Assembly: GCA_024636295.1 (NCBI GenBank)
Contig: JAGXHI010000017.1
Location: 47,383 to 111,382 of the forward strand
Reading direction: 5' to 3'
Length of the DNA: 64,000 nt
From: Desulfuromonadales bacterium
Lineage (GTDB): Bacteria; Desulfobacterota; Desulfuromonadia; Desulfuromonadales; JAGXHI01
Made by a program: the position numbers and the translations under genes. How positions within the stretch are numbered: the stretch's first letter is position 1; the number at the start of each line of letters is the position of its first letter. Below are positions 48,763 through 56,867 of the stretch, in pieces. Under the pieces are notes generated by a model. That model searched no databases. It was given only the letters and a program-made list of their open reading frames with translations, and had not been told where the DNA came from.

Positions 48763-48792
48763 ATTCTAACCTCGGGAAACAAAGGAAATCAA
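48763..48792 (-). promoter_or_regulatory. Sigma70-type promoter of dusB-ntrBC
   Basis: Minus-strand TTGATT (48787-48792) and TAGAAT (48763-48768), 18 bases apart, 19 bases from the dusB ATG, so the leader is nearly absent. Confidence 0.55.
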
Positions 48793-48825
48793 GGAAAAAG
48801 GATGTTTCCTAATCGTTTCGGATCA

Positions 48826-48840
48826 TGTATTCTGTATACA
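48826..48840 (+). promoter_or_regulatory. Palindromic operator candidate upstream of gltA
   Basis: TGTAT-TCTGT-ATACA (48826-48840) is an inverted repeat that contains the perfect 8-bp palindrome TGTATACA (48833-48840). It ends nine bases before the gltA -35 box and lies between the divergent dusB and gltA promoters. The core resembles sites of FadR-type GntR regulators; the protein that binds it is unknown. Confidence 0.45.
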
Positions 48841-48848
48841 AAATGCTC

Positions 48849-48877
48849 TTGACATTCCCTGTCCCAGTTGTTAGAAA
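48849..48877 (+). promoter_or_regulatory. Sigma70-type promoter of gltA
   Basis: A perfect TTGACA (48849-48854), a 17-base spacer, TAGAAA (48872-48877). It leaves an untranslated leader of roughly 160 bases before gltA, in which I see no recognisable element. Confidence 0.6.
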
Positions 48878-49043
48878 TTAGGGTGGAATAAGGTATTAAA
48901 TAATTTTTATCTTCAATTCTTTACACCCTTCCGTCGGGCTTCACTTCCGGCACGTGTTTCTAAGCGCTTTTCGAAAATATTCAGTTTATCGTCTGATGGG
49001 ATTGAGGGTCCATCGTATTTTAATTCTTTAAAGGAGAGAGCGT

Positions 49044-50357
49044 ATGTCGACACTGAAGGAAACCTTGCGCAAGAAGATCGAGGAGCATCGCCCCCGCATC
49101 GCCCAGCTGACAAAAGAGCATGGCGATGTAAAACTGGGAGAGGTGACCATCGCGCAGGCCATCGGAGGAGCCCGCGGAGTCAAATGCCTGGTCACGGATA
49201 TTTCTTATCTCGACCCTATGGAAGGGATCCGATTCCGGGGCAAGACTATCCCCGAAACGTTTGAGGCCCTTCCCAAGGTGCCCGGCAGCGATTATCCTTA
49301 TGTGGAGGGATTCTGGTATATGCTGTTGACCGGCGATGTTCCCACCATGGAGCAGACCCTGGAGGTGGTGGAAGATTTTAAAAAGCGTCGCCAGGTGCCG
49401 GAATATGTTTTCGACCTTCTGCGGACCCTGCCCCGCGATACCCATCCCATGACGATGTTCTCCGCGGCCATCGTTGCCATGCAGCGCGAGTCCGTTTTTG
49501 CCAGGAACTATGCCGAAGGCAATTTCAACAAGATGACCTGTTGGGAGGAGATGTACGAGGATTCCTGCAATCTTCTTGCAAAACTGCCCGTTATCGCAGC
49601 GTATATTTACCGGATGAAATACAAAGGGGACACCCCCATCGGCTCTGACGCCAACCTTGATTTCGGCGGCGACTTCGCCCAGATGATGGGTCAGGAAAAA
49701 CCCTATGACGATGTGGCCCGGATGTACTTCATCCTGCACTCGGACCACGAATCCGGCAATGTTTCGGCCCATACCACCCATCTGGTGGCTTCGGCTCTCT
49801 CCGACGCCTATTATTCCCTGTCCGCCGGTATCAACGGCCTTGCCGGCCCGCTTCACGGGCTGGCCAATCAGGAAGTGCTCTCCTGGACCCAGCATTTCAT
49901 GGAAAAGCTTGGCGGAGAGGTGCCGACCAAGGAGAAACTCAAGGAGGCGATCTGGGACACCCTCAACAGCGGACAGGTGGTCCCGGGCTATGGGCATGCT
50001 GTGTTGCGCAAGACCGACCCGCGATACACTTCCCAGCGTGAATTCTGTCTGAAGACCCCCGGGCTCAAGGACTACCCCCTGTTCAAACTGGTCAGCATGA
50101 TTTTCGAAGTCGCTCCGGACATTCTGCAGGAGCATGGAAAGGCCAAGAACCCCTGGCCGAACGTCGATGCCCAGTCCGGTGTCATCCAGTGGTATTACGG
50201 CGTCACCGAATACGATTTTTATACCGTACTCTTCGGTGTTGGACGCGCCATAGGAGTTTTGGCCAACATCACCTGGGACCGGGCGCTGGGATATCCCATC
50301 GAGCGGCCCAAATCGATCACTACCGACATGATGGAGGCTGCCGCCGGCATCAAGTAG
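49044..50357 (+). CDS. gltA: Citrate synthase (eukaryote-like type)
   Basis: A 437-residue enzyme that condenses acetyl-CoA and oxaloacetate. Active-site blocks are HSDHESGNVSAHTTHL, INGLAGPLHGLANQEVLSW and VPGYGHAVLRKTDPRY; GYPIERPKSIT lies near the end. These blocks and the long N-terminus (LKETLRKKIEEHRPRI) are of the mitochondrial type known from Geobacteraceae, not the hexameric E. coli type. AAAGGAGAG precedes the ATG and a strong terminator follows. Confidence 0.95.
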   Translation: MSTLKETLRKKIEEHRPRIAQLTKEHGDVKLGEVTIAQAIGGARGVKCLVTDISYLDPMEGIRFRGKTIPETFEALPKVPGSDYPYVEGFWYMLLTGDVPTMEQTLEVVEDFKKRRQVPEYVFDLLRTLPRDTHPMTMFSAAIVAMQRESVFARNYAEGNFNKMTCWEEMYEDSCNLLAKLPVIAAYIYRMKYKGDTPIGSDANLDFGGDFAQMMGQEKPYDDVARMYFILHSDHESGNVSAHTTHLVASALSDAYYSLSAGINGLAGPLHGLANQEVLSWTQHFMEKLGGEVPTKEKLKEAIWDTLNSGQVVPGYGHAVLRKTDPRYTSQREFCLKTPGLKDYPLFKLVSMIFEVAPDILQEHGKAKNPWPNVDAQSGVIQWYYGVTEYDFYTVLFGVGRAIGVLANITWDRALGYPIERPKSITTDMMEAAAGIK

Positions 50358-50376
50358 GTCCGTTTTATCCGATGAT

Positions 50377-50405
50377 AAAAGGGCGTCCCTCGGGGCGCCC
50401 TTTTT
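50377..50405. terminator. Terminator after gltA, probably bidirectional
   Basis: AAAAGGGCG (50377-50385) pairs with CGCCCTTTT (50396-50404); the loop also pairs CCC with GGG. T-runs occur on both strands, so it can also end the convergent methyltransferase transcript. Confidence 0.85.
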
Positions 50406-50447
50406 ACGTGAACTTCAGGAAATTGTCAAATCCGTGTCGGCCGGAAT

Positions 50448-51236
50448 TTATTTCTTCTCGGGCCGGCTTGCGAACAGGAGCAGCTTCTTGTCGGTATAAC
50501 TCTCGACCTCTCCGGCGAAGGTTTCGATCTGAAAATAATCGTGTATCTTCGCCGGTGCCTTGTAGATGAACTGGTTGAGGCGTTGTATCCCTTCTCGCTT
50601 CAGGCCGGCTCGCTTGGCCCACTCCTGAAAATCGTGGGTTTTCTCGAATATCCGGGTGGCGTGAACGATGAAGTTTGCCTCTTCGGCCATTCGTATCCAC
50701 TCATCCTCCCGGAAGATCCTTACGTGAGTGGGGTCGCGCATTTTCTCCATTGTCTGGAAGAACTCTGCGATTTCCGGATCATCCGGCATGAGAGTATCCA
50801 CGATGGCCATCCGCCCCCCTCGTCGGAGAACGCGGTGGAACTCCCGGAGCGCCCTGGGCACGTCGGGGAAATGATGTGGGGCGATGCGGCAGGTCAGAAG
50901 AGTAAATGCCCCCGCCGGGAAGGGAAGATCTTCCGCATCCGCCTCACGAAAAGTGACGTTCTCAACTCCCCCTTCCTCGCTGATGTACTCCTGGGCCTTC
51001 TTGAGCATCTGCATGGTCAGATCGGACGCCACCACGCTGCGCACCTTGGGTGCGAAAAAAAGGGCCGTGTGCCCGCCGCCGCAGGCGACGTCCAACAAGG
51101 CGTCTTCGGGCGTGGGCTGGAGAAGTTTCATGGCTTCTTCCAGATCCTCGCTGTAGGCAAAACCCTTGTCCCGGACGTACCCTTCCGCCGTTCTGCCGAA
51201 CTGCTCTCTGACCTTATCCTTGAATTCCCTGACCAT
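50448..51236 (-). CDS. Class I SAM-dependent methyltransferase (UbiE-like)
   Basis: A 262-residue methyltransferase. ALLDVACGGGHTALFFA is the SAM loop, VVASDLTMQMLKKAQEYI and FREADAEDLPFPAGAFTLL follow, all in the UbiE/COQ5-like pattern. ATG 51236 is preceded by GGGGAGG. A longer frame reaching 51464 adds 76 residues that look non-coding. The substrate is unknown, and the single gene context gives no clue. Confidence 0.85.
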   Translation of the reverse strand: MVREFKDKVREQFGRTAEGYVRDKGFAYSEDLEEAMKLLQPTPEDALLDVACGGGHTALFFAPKVRSVVASDLTMQMLKKAQEYISEEGGVENVTFREADAEDLPFPAGAFTLLTCRIAPHHFPDVPRALREFHRVLRRGGRMAIVDTLMPDDPEIAEFFQTMEKMRDPTHVRIFREDEWIRMAEEANFIVHATRIFEKTHDFQEWAKRAGLKREGIQRLNQFIYKAPAKIHDYFQIETFAGEVESYTDKKLLLFASRPEKK

Positions 51237-51426
51237 CGTGCCTCCCCGAAATTCGAAATCCGATATTCCCCCCTCTCCGCTTTCCCGGAATCTCACGTAT
51301 TGGTCGGGAAGGGGGTCGGCTGTTTTTTTTATTGCGGAACTCCTCCAAGTATAGCAACCCTGAAGGCTAAATCTTGCTTCTCTCCGGGGATTCTGGTAAG
51401 GAGTGGAAAAACGAGCGGAGGATAAC

Positions 51427-52374
51427 ATGGAAAAGGTAGGCTTGGGAAGTACAGGATTTCGCATTCATCCCCTGGTTTTCGGCACTCTGCCGCTGGGGCC
51501 CCTGCAGGCGGGGCTGCCTGTAGAAGAAGGCAGCGCTCTTATTCGCCACGCACTGGAAAGGGGAGTCCGGCTCATCGACACGGCCGAACTCTATCGGACT
51601 TATCCGTATATCCGGGAGGCTCTCAGGGGATATGGGGGCGAATTCCACCTGGCCTCGAAAACGCATGCGTCTGATGCCCAGACAGCCAGAAGGCACGTGG
51701 AAAATGCCCTGCGGGAAATCGATGTGAAGCATCTGGATATAGTCCTCCTGCACGGCGCCCGCCTGACCGATCCCTTTGATGAGCGGGGAGCCGTATTTGA
51801 GGAGTTGCTGCGAATGAGAGATGAAGGGAAAATCGGTCACGTCGGGATCTCCACTCATTCGATTTCTGCTGCTCGCAAGGCTGCAACCCATCCCGATGTC
51901 AATGTGCTTCATCCTCTCATCAACCACACGGGGATGGGTATCCTGGATGGAGGTGCGGTAGAAATGGCCGATGTGATCGCCGATGCAGCAAAGGAGGGCA
52001 AATGGATCTATGCTATGAAAGCATTGGCGGGCGGCAATCTCATTCGCGACGCCCGGGCAAGCTTCCGCTACGTTCTCGATCTGCCTGGTGTGCATGCGGT
52101 GGCCGTCGGTATGCTCTCGACGAAGGAAATCGACGCCAACCTGGCGCTCTTTTCAGGCAAGACGCCCGAGGAAAAGGTCTGGCGAGAACTGGAAAGCCGC
52201 CGTCGGCGCATTACAGTCATGGCCTTTTGCAAGGGATGCGGAGACTGTGTGCCGGCCTGTACCAATGAAGCACTGTGGGTGAGCGAAGGGAAGGCAAGGG
52301 TGAAAAAAGAGAACTGCATCCTGTGTGGTTACTGCGCCGCAGCCTGCCCTGATTTTGCCATTCGGGTGGTTTGA
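51427..52374 (+). CDS. Aldo/keto reductase with C-terminal 2[4Fe-4S] ferredoxin domain
   Basis: A 315-residue protein. The first 265 residues form an aldo/keto reductase barrel (FGTLPLGPLQ, GVRLIDTAELYRTYPYIREAL with the catalytic Asp and Tyr, then the DIVLLHGARL strand and IGHVGISTHS). The last 50 residues carry two four-Cys clusters, CKGCGDCVPAC and CILCGYCAAAC. GCGGAGGATAAC precedes ATG 51427. Proteins of this fused type occur widely in anaerobes and have no settled substrate. Confidence 0.9.
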   Translation: MEKVGLGSTGFRIHPLVFGTLPLGPLQAGLPVEEGSALIRHALERGVRLIDTAELYRTYPYIREALRGYGGEFHLASKTHASDAQTARRHVENALREIDVKHLDIVLLHGARLTDPFDERGAVFEELLRMRDEGKIGHVGISTHSISAARKAATHPDVNVLHPLINHTGMGILDGGAVEMADVIADAAKEGKWIYAMKALAGGNLIRDARASFRYVLDLPGVHAVAVGMLSTKEIDANLALFSGKTPEEKVWRELESRRRRITVMAFCKGCGDCVPACTNEALWVSEGKARVKKENCILCGYCAAACPDFAIRVV

Positions 52375-52388
52375 AAATATCAAAGTAA

Positions 52389-52779
52389 AATGATTCCAAG
52401 GGCCATTGGAAGAGGGCAGGATGGAGCGATGTCGCCCGGTATCGGACGATTCCCAGGATCGATGCGCCGAAGACGACACTGTATTCCGGTCGTCCCGCAT
52501 TCGTTGCCGGAGTGGTCTTTGCCGGCGACCGAGGCATCCACCCGGGTGGAGGTCAGCGTGGACGGCGGGGAAAGCTGGCGTGAAGCGAGGGTGACGCCAG
52601 CACTTTCCGCCTGCGGCTGGTCCTTCTGGGTCTACCAGTGGGACGATCCAAGACCGGGATTCTTCCGCGTAAAGGCCCGAGCCCCGGATGGTACAGGAAC
52701 CCTGCAGGAGAGCGAGCCGGAACCCTCCTTTCCGAAGGGTGCGGCGGGATTGCGCAGGGTCAATGTGAGGGTAATATAG
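52389..52779 (+). pseudogene. Remnant of a sulfite-oxidase-like molybdopterin oxidoreductase (Mo-co dimerisation domain), frameshifted
   Basis: Two frames together spell the C-terminal domain of the sulfite oxidase family. From 52389 one frame reads GHWKRAGWSDVARYRTIPRI, then AFVAGVVFAGDRGI. Near 52545 the match moves to another frame, RVEVSVDGGESWREA, then WSFWVYQWDD and KGAAGLRRVNVRVI, ending at 52779. The N-terminal Moco-binding domain is missing; the relic begins 15 bases after the reductase gene. So it is a truncated and frameshifted gene, unlikely to function. The family match is from memory of its motifs. Confidence 0.7.
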
Positions 52780-53455
52780 GATTTTCGGAATTTCGGTCTT
52801 TTGCCTCCGCTTCCTCGGAGCGCTCCTCCAGAAAAAGGATCACCTCCTCCACGCTCTCCCGGAGTTCCGCGGGACAATCGTCGAGTTCAGATAGCGCCCC
52901 GCTCAGCCTGCGAGCCGCTGTCAGTGCGGATTTGAGTTGAAGTCTTGAGGCGGCCGCCTCGTCCTCGCCGGAGCGGACGGTTTCGCGGAATTTCTTCAGG
53001 ATGGTGGGATGACTTCGGTCCTCCTCCAGAACCGCGCGGCGCAATTCCCCGAAATCCTCATCCGAGAAGTTTTCCTCTTCCCTTGCGCGGCGCAGCAGAT
53101 CGACCGAACGGTAATCGGGCAGAGGCTTCAGCTCCCTCTGACGGGCCAGCAATCCGGGTTCCTCCTTTTCGAGAAAACGATAGGCCTGCGTCAATTTCTG
53201 AGCCGTCGGTTTTTTAATGCGGATCTCCCGGGAGCAGTATTCCTCAAAGGAGTCATATCCCCACTCCTGGAATTTCCCGTTCTTGCGGACCACCTGCAGT
53301 TTCTCCCCCAGTTCCACCCAGGAGGATTTGAAGCGTTTGGCCGTGGCTAGAACCTGGTAGCGGTCCGAGGTGGGATCGAGCTGCTCCATCATCTGCTCGA
53401 TGACCTTCTCTCCGGTTGATTTGGGCATCTGTTCCATGACCGCGGAGTTTATCAT
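52760..53455 (-). CDS. Uncharacterised charged protein, 231 residues
   Basis: I do not recognise a domain. It is a soluble, strongly charged, mostly helical protein. A possible conserved core is WVELGEKLQVVRKNGKFQEW, then FEEYCSREIRIKKPTAQKL and a helix-rich middle (DYRSVDLLRRAREEENFSDE). The N-terminal half vaguely resembles helix-turn-helix proteins of the KfrA or DUF3102 kind. Its end overlaps the remnant on the other strand by 20 bases. The start could be 53455 or the Met six residues later. Codon use looks like the neighbours. Confidence 0.7.
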   Translation of the reverse strand: MINSAVMEQMPKSTGEKVIEQMMEQLDPTSDRYQVLATAKRFKSSWVELGEKLQVVRKNGKFQEWGYDSFEEYCSREIRIKKPTAQKLTQAYRFLEKEEPGLLARQRELKPLPDYRSVDLLRRAREEENFSDEDFGELRRAVLEEDRSHPTILKKFRETVRSGEDEAAASRLQLKSALTAARRLSGALSELDDCPAELRESVEEVILFLEERSEEAEAKDRNSENPILPSH

Positions 53456-53541
53456 AACGAGCGGAAATCGAGAAAGGGAATTGTCTGTCGGCCTTCCAGG
53501 GAGTAGAATGACGCTTCCTGCAGGATTTGAAGGGTGATTTC

Positions 53542-54744
53542 ATGAAAAAAGAAAGATATATAGTGGGTCCCGATACTGCCCGGATGCTTGGGCTGGGACA
53601 TCCCTGGGTGATTGCGGATCGCTTTACGCGAAAGTGGAAAGGAGGAAAACCGGGAGATGTTGTGGAACTTCAGGATCAGGCAGGCGCCTGTCTGGCAACG
53701 GCTCTTCTTGACCCCCGGGACAGAATCGTCGCCCGGGTTCTGGCGCCCGGCAGGGTGGATCTGAACGAGATATGGATTGCGAAAAAGGTGGAGAGTGCGT
53801 TGGCTTTGCGGCGGGAGTATGGGGATTTCGAAGAGGATTCCGCCTGTCGCCTCATCAATGCCGAGGGTGACGGCCTGCCGGGAGTGACCGTCGAGCGGTA
53901 TGGCAGGCACCTGATGATTCAGTGGTACACCGAAGCATGGAAACCCCACAAGGGTCTCCTCCTGAAGGTCCTGCAGGACCGGCTCGCCCCGACGGGAATT
54001 TACGAAAAATTTCGACCCCGGCAGACCCGCGCCCTCGCGGCCGAAGGGGAGGACCGGAAATACAGCCGGCTTGTGAATGGAACTCCCCGCTCCGGTCGCT
54101 TCGCCGTGCGGGAGAACGGCCTCTCCTATCTCATCGATCTGGAGGAGGGCCTCAATACGGGCCTTTTTCTTGATCAGCGAGCCAACCGCCGTTACTTGCG
54201 GGAGCGATCCGCGGGCAGGAGTTTTCTCAATCTTTTCGCTTATACAGGTTCTTTTTCCGTGGCCGCGGCGGCCGGAGGGGCCTCAGGGACGACGAGCGTT
54301 GACGCCTCCGGATCTTATCTGGAATGGGCCGAAGAAAATTTTGCGGCCAACGATCTGGACCCCAGCGCGCATGAATTCATCGAGGGAGACTGCTTCGCCG
54401 TTCTCGACGACCTGCGCCGGGCGCAGCGCAGGTTCGATATCGTGCTTATGGATCCGCCGTCCTTCTCCACAACCCGGCAGAGTACTTTTACCACGCGCGG
54501 GGGGACCTCGGAGCTTGTCGCCGCCGCCCTTGAACTGTTGCCCTCCGGAGGGCTTCTGGCCGTCTCCTCCAACCACCAGAAGACCGATCTGGCAGATTAC
54601 CTCAAGGAAATTCGCCGCGGATCACTCAAGGCCGGATGTGAAGCGAGGGTCATCTCCGTGATGGGACAGCCCGTGGATTTCCCCTATTCCATTACTTTTC
54701 CCGAAGGGCGGTATCTGAAATTCGTCCTCGCCGTAAAAATTTAG
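53542..54744 (+). CDS. rlmI: 23S rRNA (cytosine-C5)-methyltransferase, RlmI-like
   Basis: A 400-residue protein. An N-terminal PUA domain (RKWKGGKPGDVVELQDQAGA) is followed by the linker and the SAM domain: GLFLDQRANRRYLRE, LNLFAYTGSFSVAAA, VDASGSYLEWAEENFAAN and MDPPSFS. These are RlmI/COG1092 hallmarks, so m5C1962 of 23S rRNA is the likely target. ATG 53542 has AAGGGTGA upstream; a TTG at 53527 is unlikely. Confidence 0.88.
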   Translation: MKKERYIVGPDTARMLGLGHPWVIADRFTRKWKGGKPGDVVELQDQAGACLATALLDPRDRIVARVLAPGRVDLNEIWIAKKVESALALRREYGDFEEDSACRLINAEGDGLPGVTVERYGRHLMIQWYTEAWKPHKGLLLKVLQDRLAPTGIYEKFRPRQTRALAAEGEDRKYSRLVNGTPRSGRFAVRENGLSYLIDLEEGLNTGLFLDQRANRRYLRERSAGRSFLNLFAYTGSFSVAAAAGGASGTTSVDASGSYLEWAEENFAANDLDPSAHEFIEGDCFAVLDDLRRAQRRFDIVLMDPPSFSTTRQSTFTTRGGTSELVAAALELLPSGGLLAVSSNHQKTDLADYLKEIRRGSLKAGCEARVISVMGQPVDFPYSITFPEGRYLKFVLAVKI

Positions 54745-54836
54745 GACGGGTATCACGCGAATTCCCCTTATGAAGTGGTAGGACAGAATATCTCATCGCG
54801 CAGGAACTCTGAAACCTCGAACCTTGCACCTCAACC

Positions 54837-56525
54837 TCATTTCCGCAGAGCGGCAAGAAAGACTTCCGAATACAGAAATTCGTGACCGCTCAGCACCTTC
54901 CGGTCCAGCAGCGGATGCCCATCCGGCAGCATGATGAAAGGAAAGAGCTGCTCTCCACCGACAGACCCGTGCCCCCCCACCTGATCGTCGAAACAGATCA
55001 CCCGTTTGCCGTCATAGGCTCCGAAGAGAATGAGATCGCCGCAGTTCTCCCCCGAGGCGAAACGTATGATTTCCGGAAGGATCTCCTCCGGGTCTCCATA
55101 TGTTTGCAGAAAATGAGTATCCTGAAGAGAGATCTCCCCCTCCGGGACAGCACAAAAACGGCCGCGGCTGTGGAAGAAGCAGATCTCCTCTCCTTCGCCA
55201 CGGGCCATGACAAAGCCAATTCCCTTGTGGCGGCTCAGAAAAGGAATAAGAAGCGGCTGTACCGACTCGATTTCCTGCCAGGTGAGACGACGGTTTTCGC
55301 CGGTGATATACAGATGGGCGAGGGAACTGGAGTAGGTGATGACGATTCCCCCCTCGGGATCGATATTGATGGTCTCCGGAACCAGTTGCCGGATTTTTTT
55401 CTGCAGGGCGTTCTTGATGAGGTTGTAGGTCCGTCGCCGCCAGCTTTTCGGGCGCTCCTCGATTTCCTTTTTGAGATATTCCAGGTGGATTCCGGTGAAG
55501 GCCAGGGGGCCTGAGGAAACAGCGGCTTCCTGATTCTCCCGCAGAAAGGCGCCGATCGTTGTTCCCAGAGTCGCTCCGAAACGGCTGTTGAAGGGGATGC
55601 CGGGGGTCTGGCCATGATCGGAGAGAATGATCAGTTCGTACCGGGCGCCTGGTGCATATCGCAGCATTCGCATGATTTCGCCGATACGCTTGTCGGTATA
55701 TTGGAGGTTCTTCAGGGCGGGAATGGATTCCGGGCCGAAATGATGGGCCAACTCGTCGTAGCCGCTGTAAGTGGTATAAATGCGCGGAATGCCGGCATAA
55801 ATGTCCGCAATAACACCGAAGGTCTGCAATTCCCGCAGGATGACATTGCAGAAGATGCGAATAATGGGAAAGAGCCCCTCGCTGACCCCCCAGGGGCGGC
55901 TTTTGCGAAAGACCCAGCGGTCGTACCGATCGGTGAAATACTCCATGACCGTGGCGCCCAGCATGCGACAGATCCTCAGAGGGTGTAAAAGGATCAGAAG
56001 AAGCAGGCGCAGACCGCCGAAGCGGCCAAAGAGAGTCTGGGGTTTGGGAGAGGAGACGGTGAAGACACTGTGTTCCGCGTCGCCATCGAGAATGTTGGCG
56101 TAGGATGAACCTCCTGACAACAGGCCCGTTTTACCCTCGAAAAGCTTGCGACGAAAATACTGGACATGATCGAGATCGTTGCAGCTCAGCAGATGTCCCG
56201 TATCCTTTTCGAACCAGCGAAAAGCCGGTATCCCCGGATTTCGTCCGTAAAAGATGGAAGCCTGCGCAGCCGGCGTGGTACTGGGGAGGCCCGACCGGTA
56301 TCCTCGCAGCCTGTGCCCGCGCTTTAGATGACGCTCCAGATTCGGCAGGTAGCCTCTGGCCATGGCCTGCAGAAGATGGGGATGAGACAGGCCGTCGATC
56401 TGGATTCCGACGAATCCCGGCGCGGGTCCCGCTTTCAGGCGCTCTTCACGTTCCTTGCGAAAAGGAAAGAACTTGAAGTAGTAATAGGCCTGGAAAAGCC
56501 GTTCAACCCCATCGAACCAATGCAC
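54837..56525 (-). CDS. Alkaline phosphatase superfamily protein (type I phosphodiesterase/nucleotide pyrophosphatase-like)
   Basis: A 562-residue protein. The metal and nucleophile region is VGIQIDGLSHPHLLQAM and SGLPSTTPAAQASIFYG, where the Thr of the STTP segment would be the nucleophile. YTTYSGYDELAHHFGPES and IILSDHGQTPGIPF give further metal ligands. No signal peptide is obvious. GTG 56525 follows GGGAGGAAGG; a frame starting at 56645 lacks such a site. The substrate is unknown; members act on phosphodiesters, lipids or glycans. Confidence 0.82.
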   Translation of the reverse strand: MHWFDGVERLFQAYYYFKFFPFRKEREERLKAGPAPGFVGIQIDGLSHPHLLQAMARGYLPNLERHLKRGHRLRGYRSGLPSTTPAAQASIFYGRNPGIPAFRWFEKDTGHLLSCNDLDHVQYFRRKLFEGKTGLLSGGSSYANILDGDAEHSVFTVSSPKPQTLFGRFGGLRLLLLILLHPLRICRMLGATVMEYFTDRYDRWVFRKSRPWGVSEGLFPIIRIFCNVILRELQTFGVIADIYAGIPRIYTTYSGYDELAHHFGPESIPALKNLQYTDKRIGEIMRMLRYAPGARYELIILSDHGQTPGIPFNSRFGATLGTTIGAFLRENQEAAVSSGPLAFTGIHLEYLKKEIEERPKSWRRRTYNLIKNALQKKIRQLVPETINIDPEGGIVITYSSSLAHLYITGENRRLTWQEIESVQPLLIPFLSRHKGIGFVMARGEGEEICFFHSRGRFCAVPEGEISLQDTHFLQTYGDPEEILPEIIRFASGENCGDLILFGAYDGKRVICFDDQVGGHGSVGGEQLFPFIMLPDGHPLLDRKVLSGHEFLYSEVFLAALRK

Positions 56526-56867
56526 ATCCTTCCTCCCTTTAATTAACAGGATAACATATCTTAACCCCGGACCGAAGGCATTATGTGCTCCGATAAGGGA
56601 ATCTTCCTGAGCTGATAATCGTATCGTCAACGGGTGGCGTCGCAAAAGTCCGTCTGAGCAGGGCAGGAGCTTCTTGATCAGCGTGGGGTCGGAGTGCTGG
56701 TCACGAAAATGCCTGGAATATTTGTTTTGCTTGAGGTTTTGTCAAAATTTTACTACTTTGGGATCTTGTTATGAAAAGGTGTTGTAGCGCGGTCGACCGT
56801 AGTGGTCTTTTTAGCTCAGCAGAATGGTTGAACTGAAAACCAGTACACAGGTTTTACTGGGGGTTTT
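56526..56867. other. Intergenic region upstream of the dehydratase cluster
   Basis: A 342-base divergent gap. It becomes AT-rich from about 56700. I could not settle on a promoter: several TTG and TAT elements exist, none well spaced. Just before the start at 56868 lies a GGGGG run that can serve as a ribosome site. A short tRNA-like stretch near 56810-56845 was examined and rejected. Confidence 0.4.

Noticed and set aside
56710..56740. Possible sigma54 promoter (TGGAATATTTGTTTTGC) upstream of the dehydratase cluster
   Set aside because: Twelve bases separate GG and GC; the sigma54 spacing requires ten.
56810..56866. tRNA-like sequence TTAGCTCAG with a GAA-containing loop before the dehydratase cluster
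   Set aside because: The acceptor and T arms do not form and the anticodon stem is irregular, so it is not a tRNA; a relic is possible but cannot be supported.
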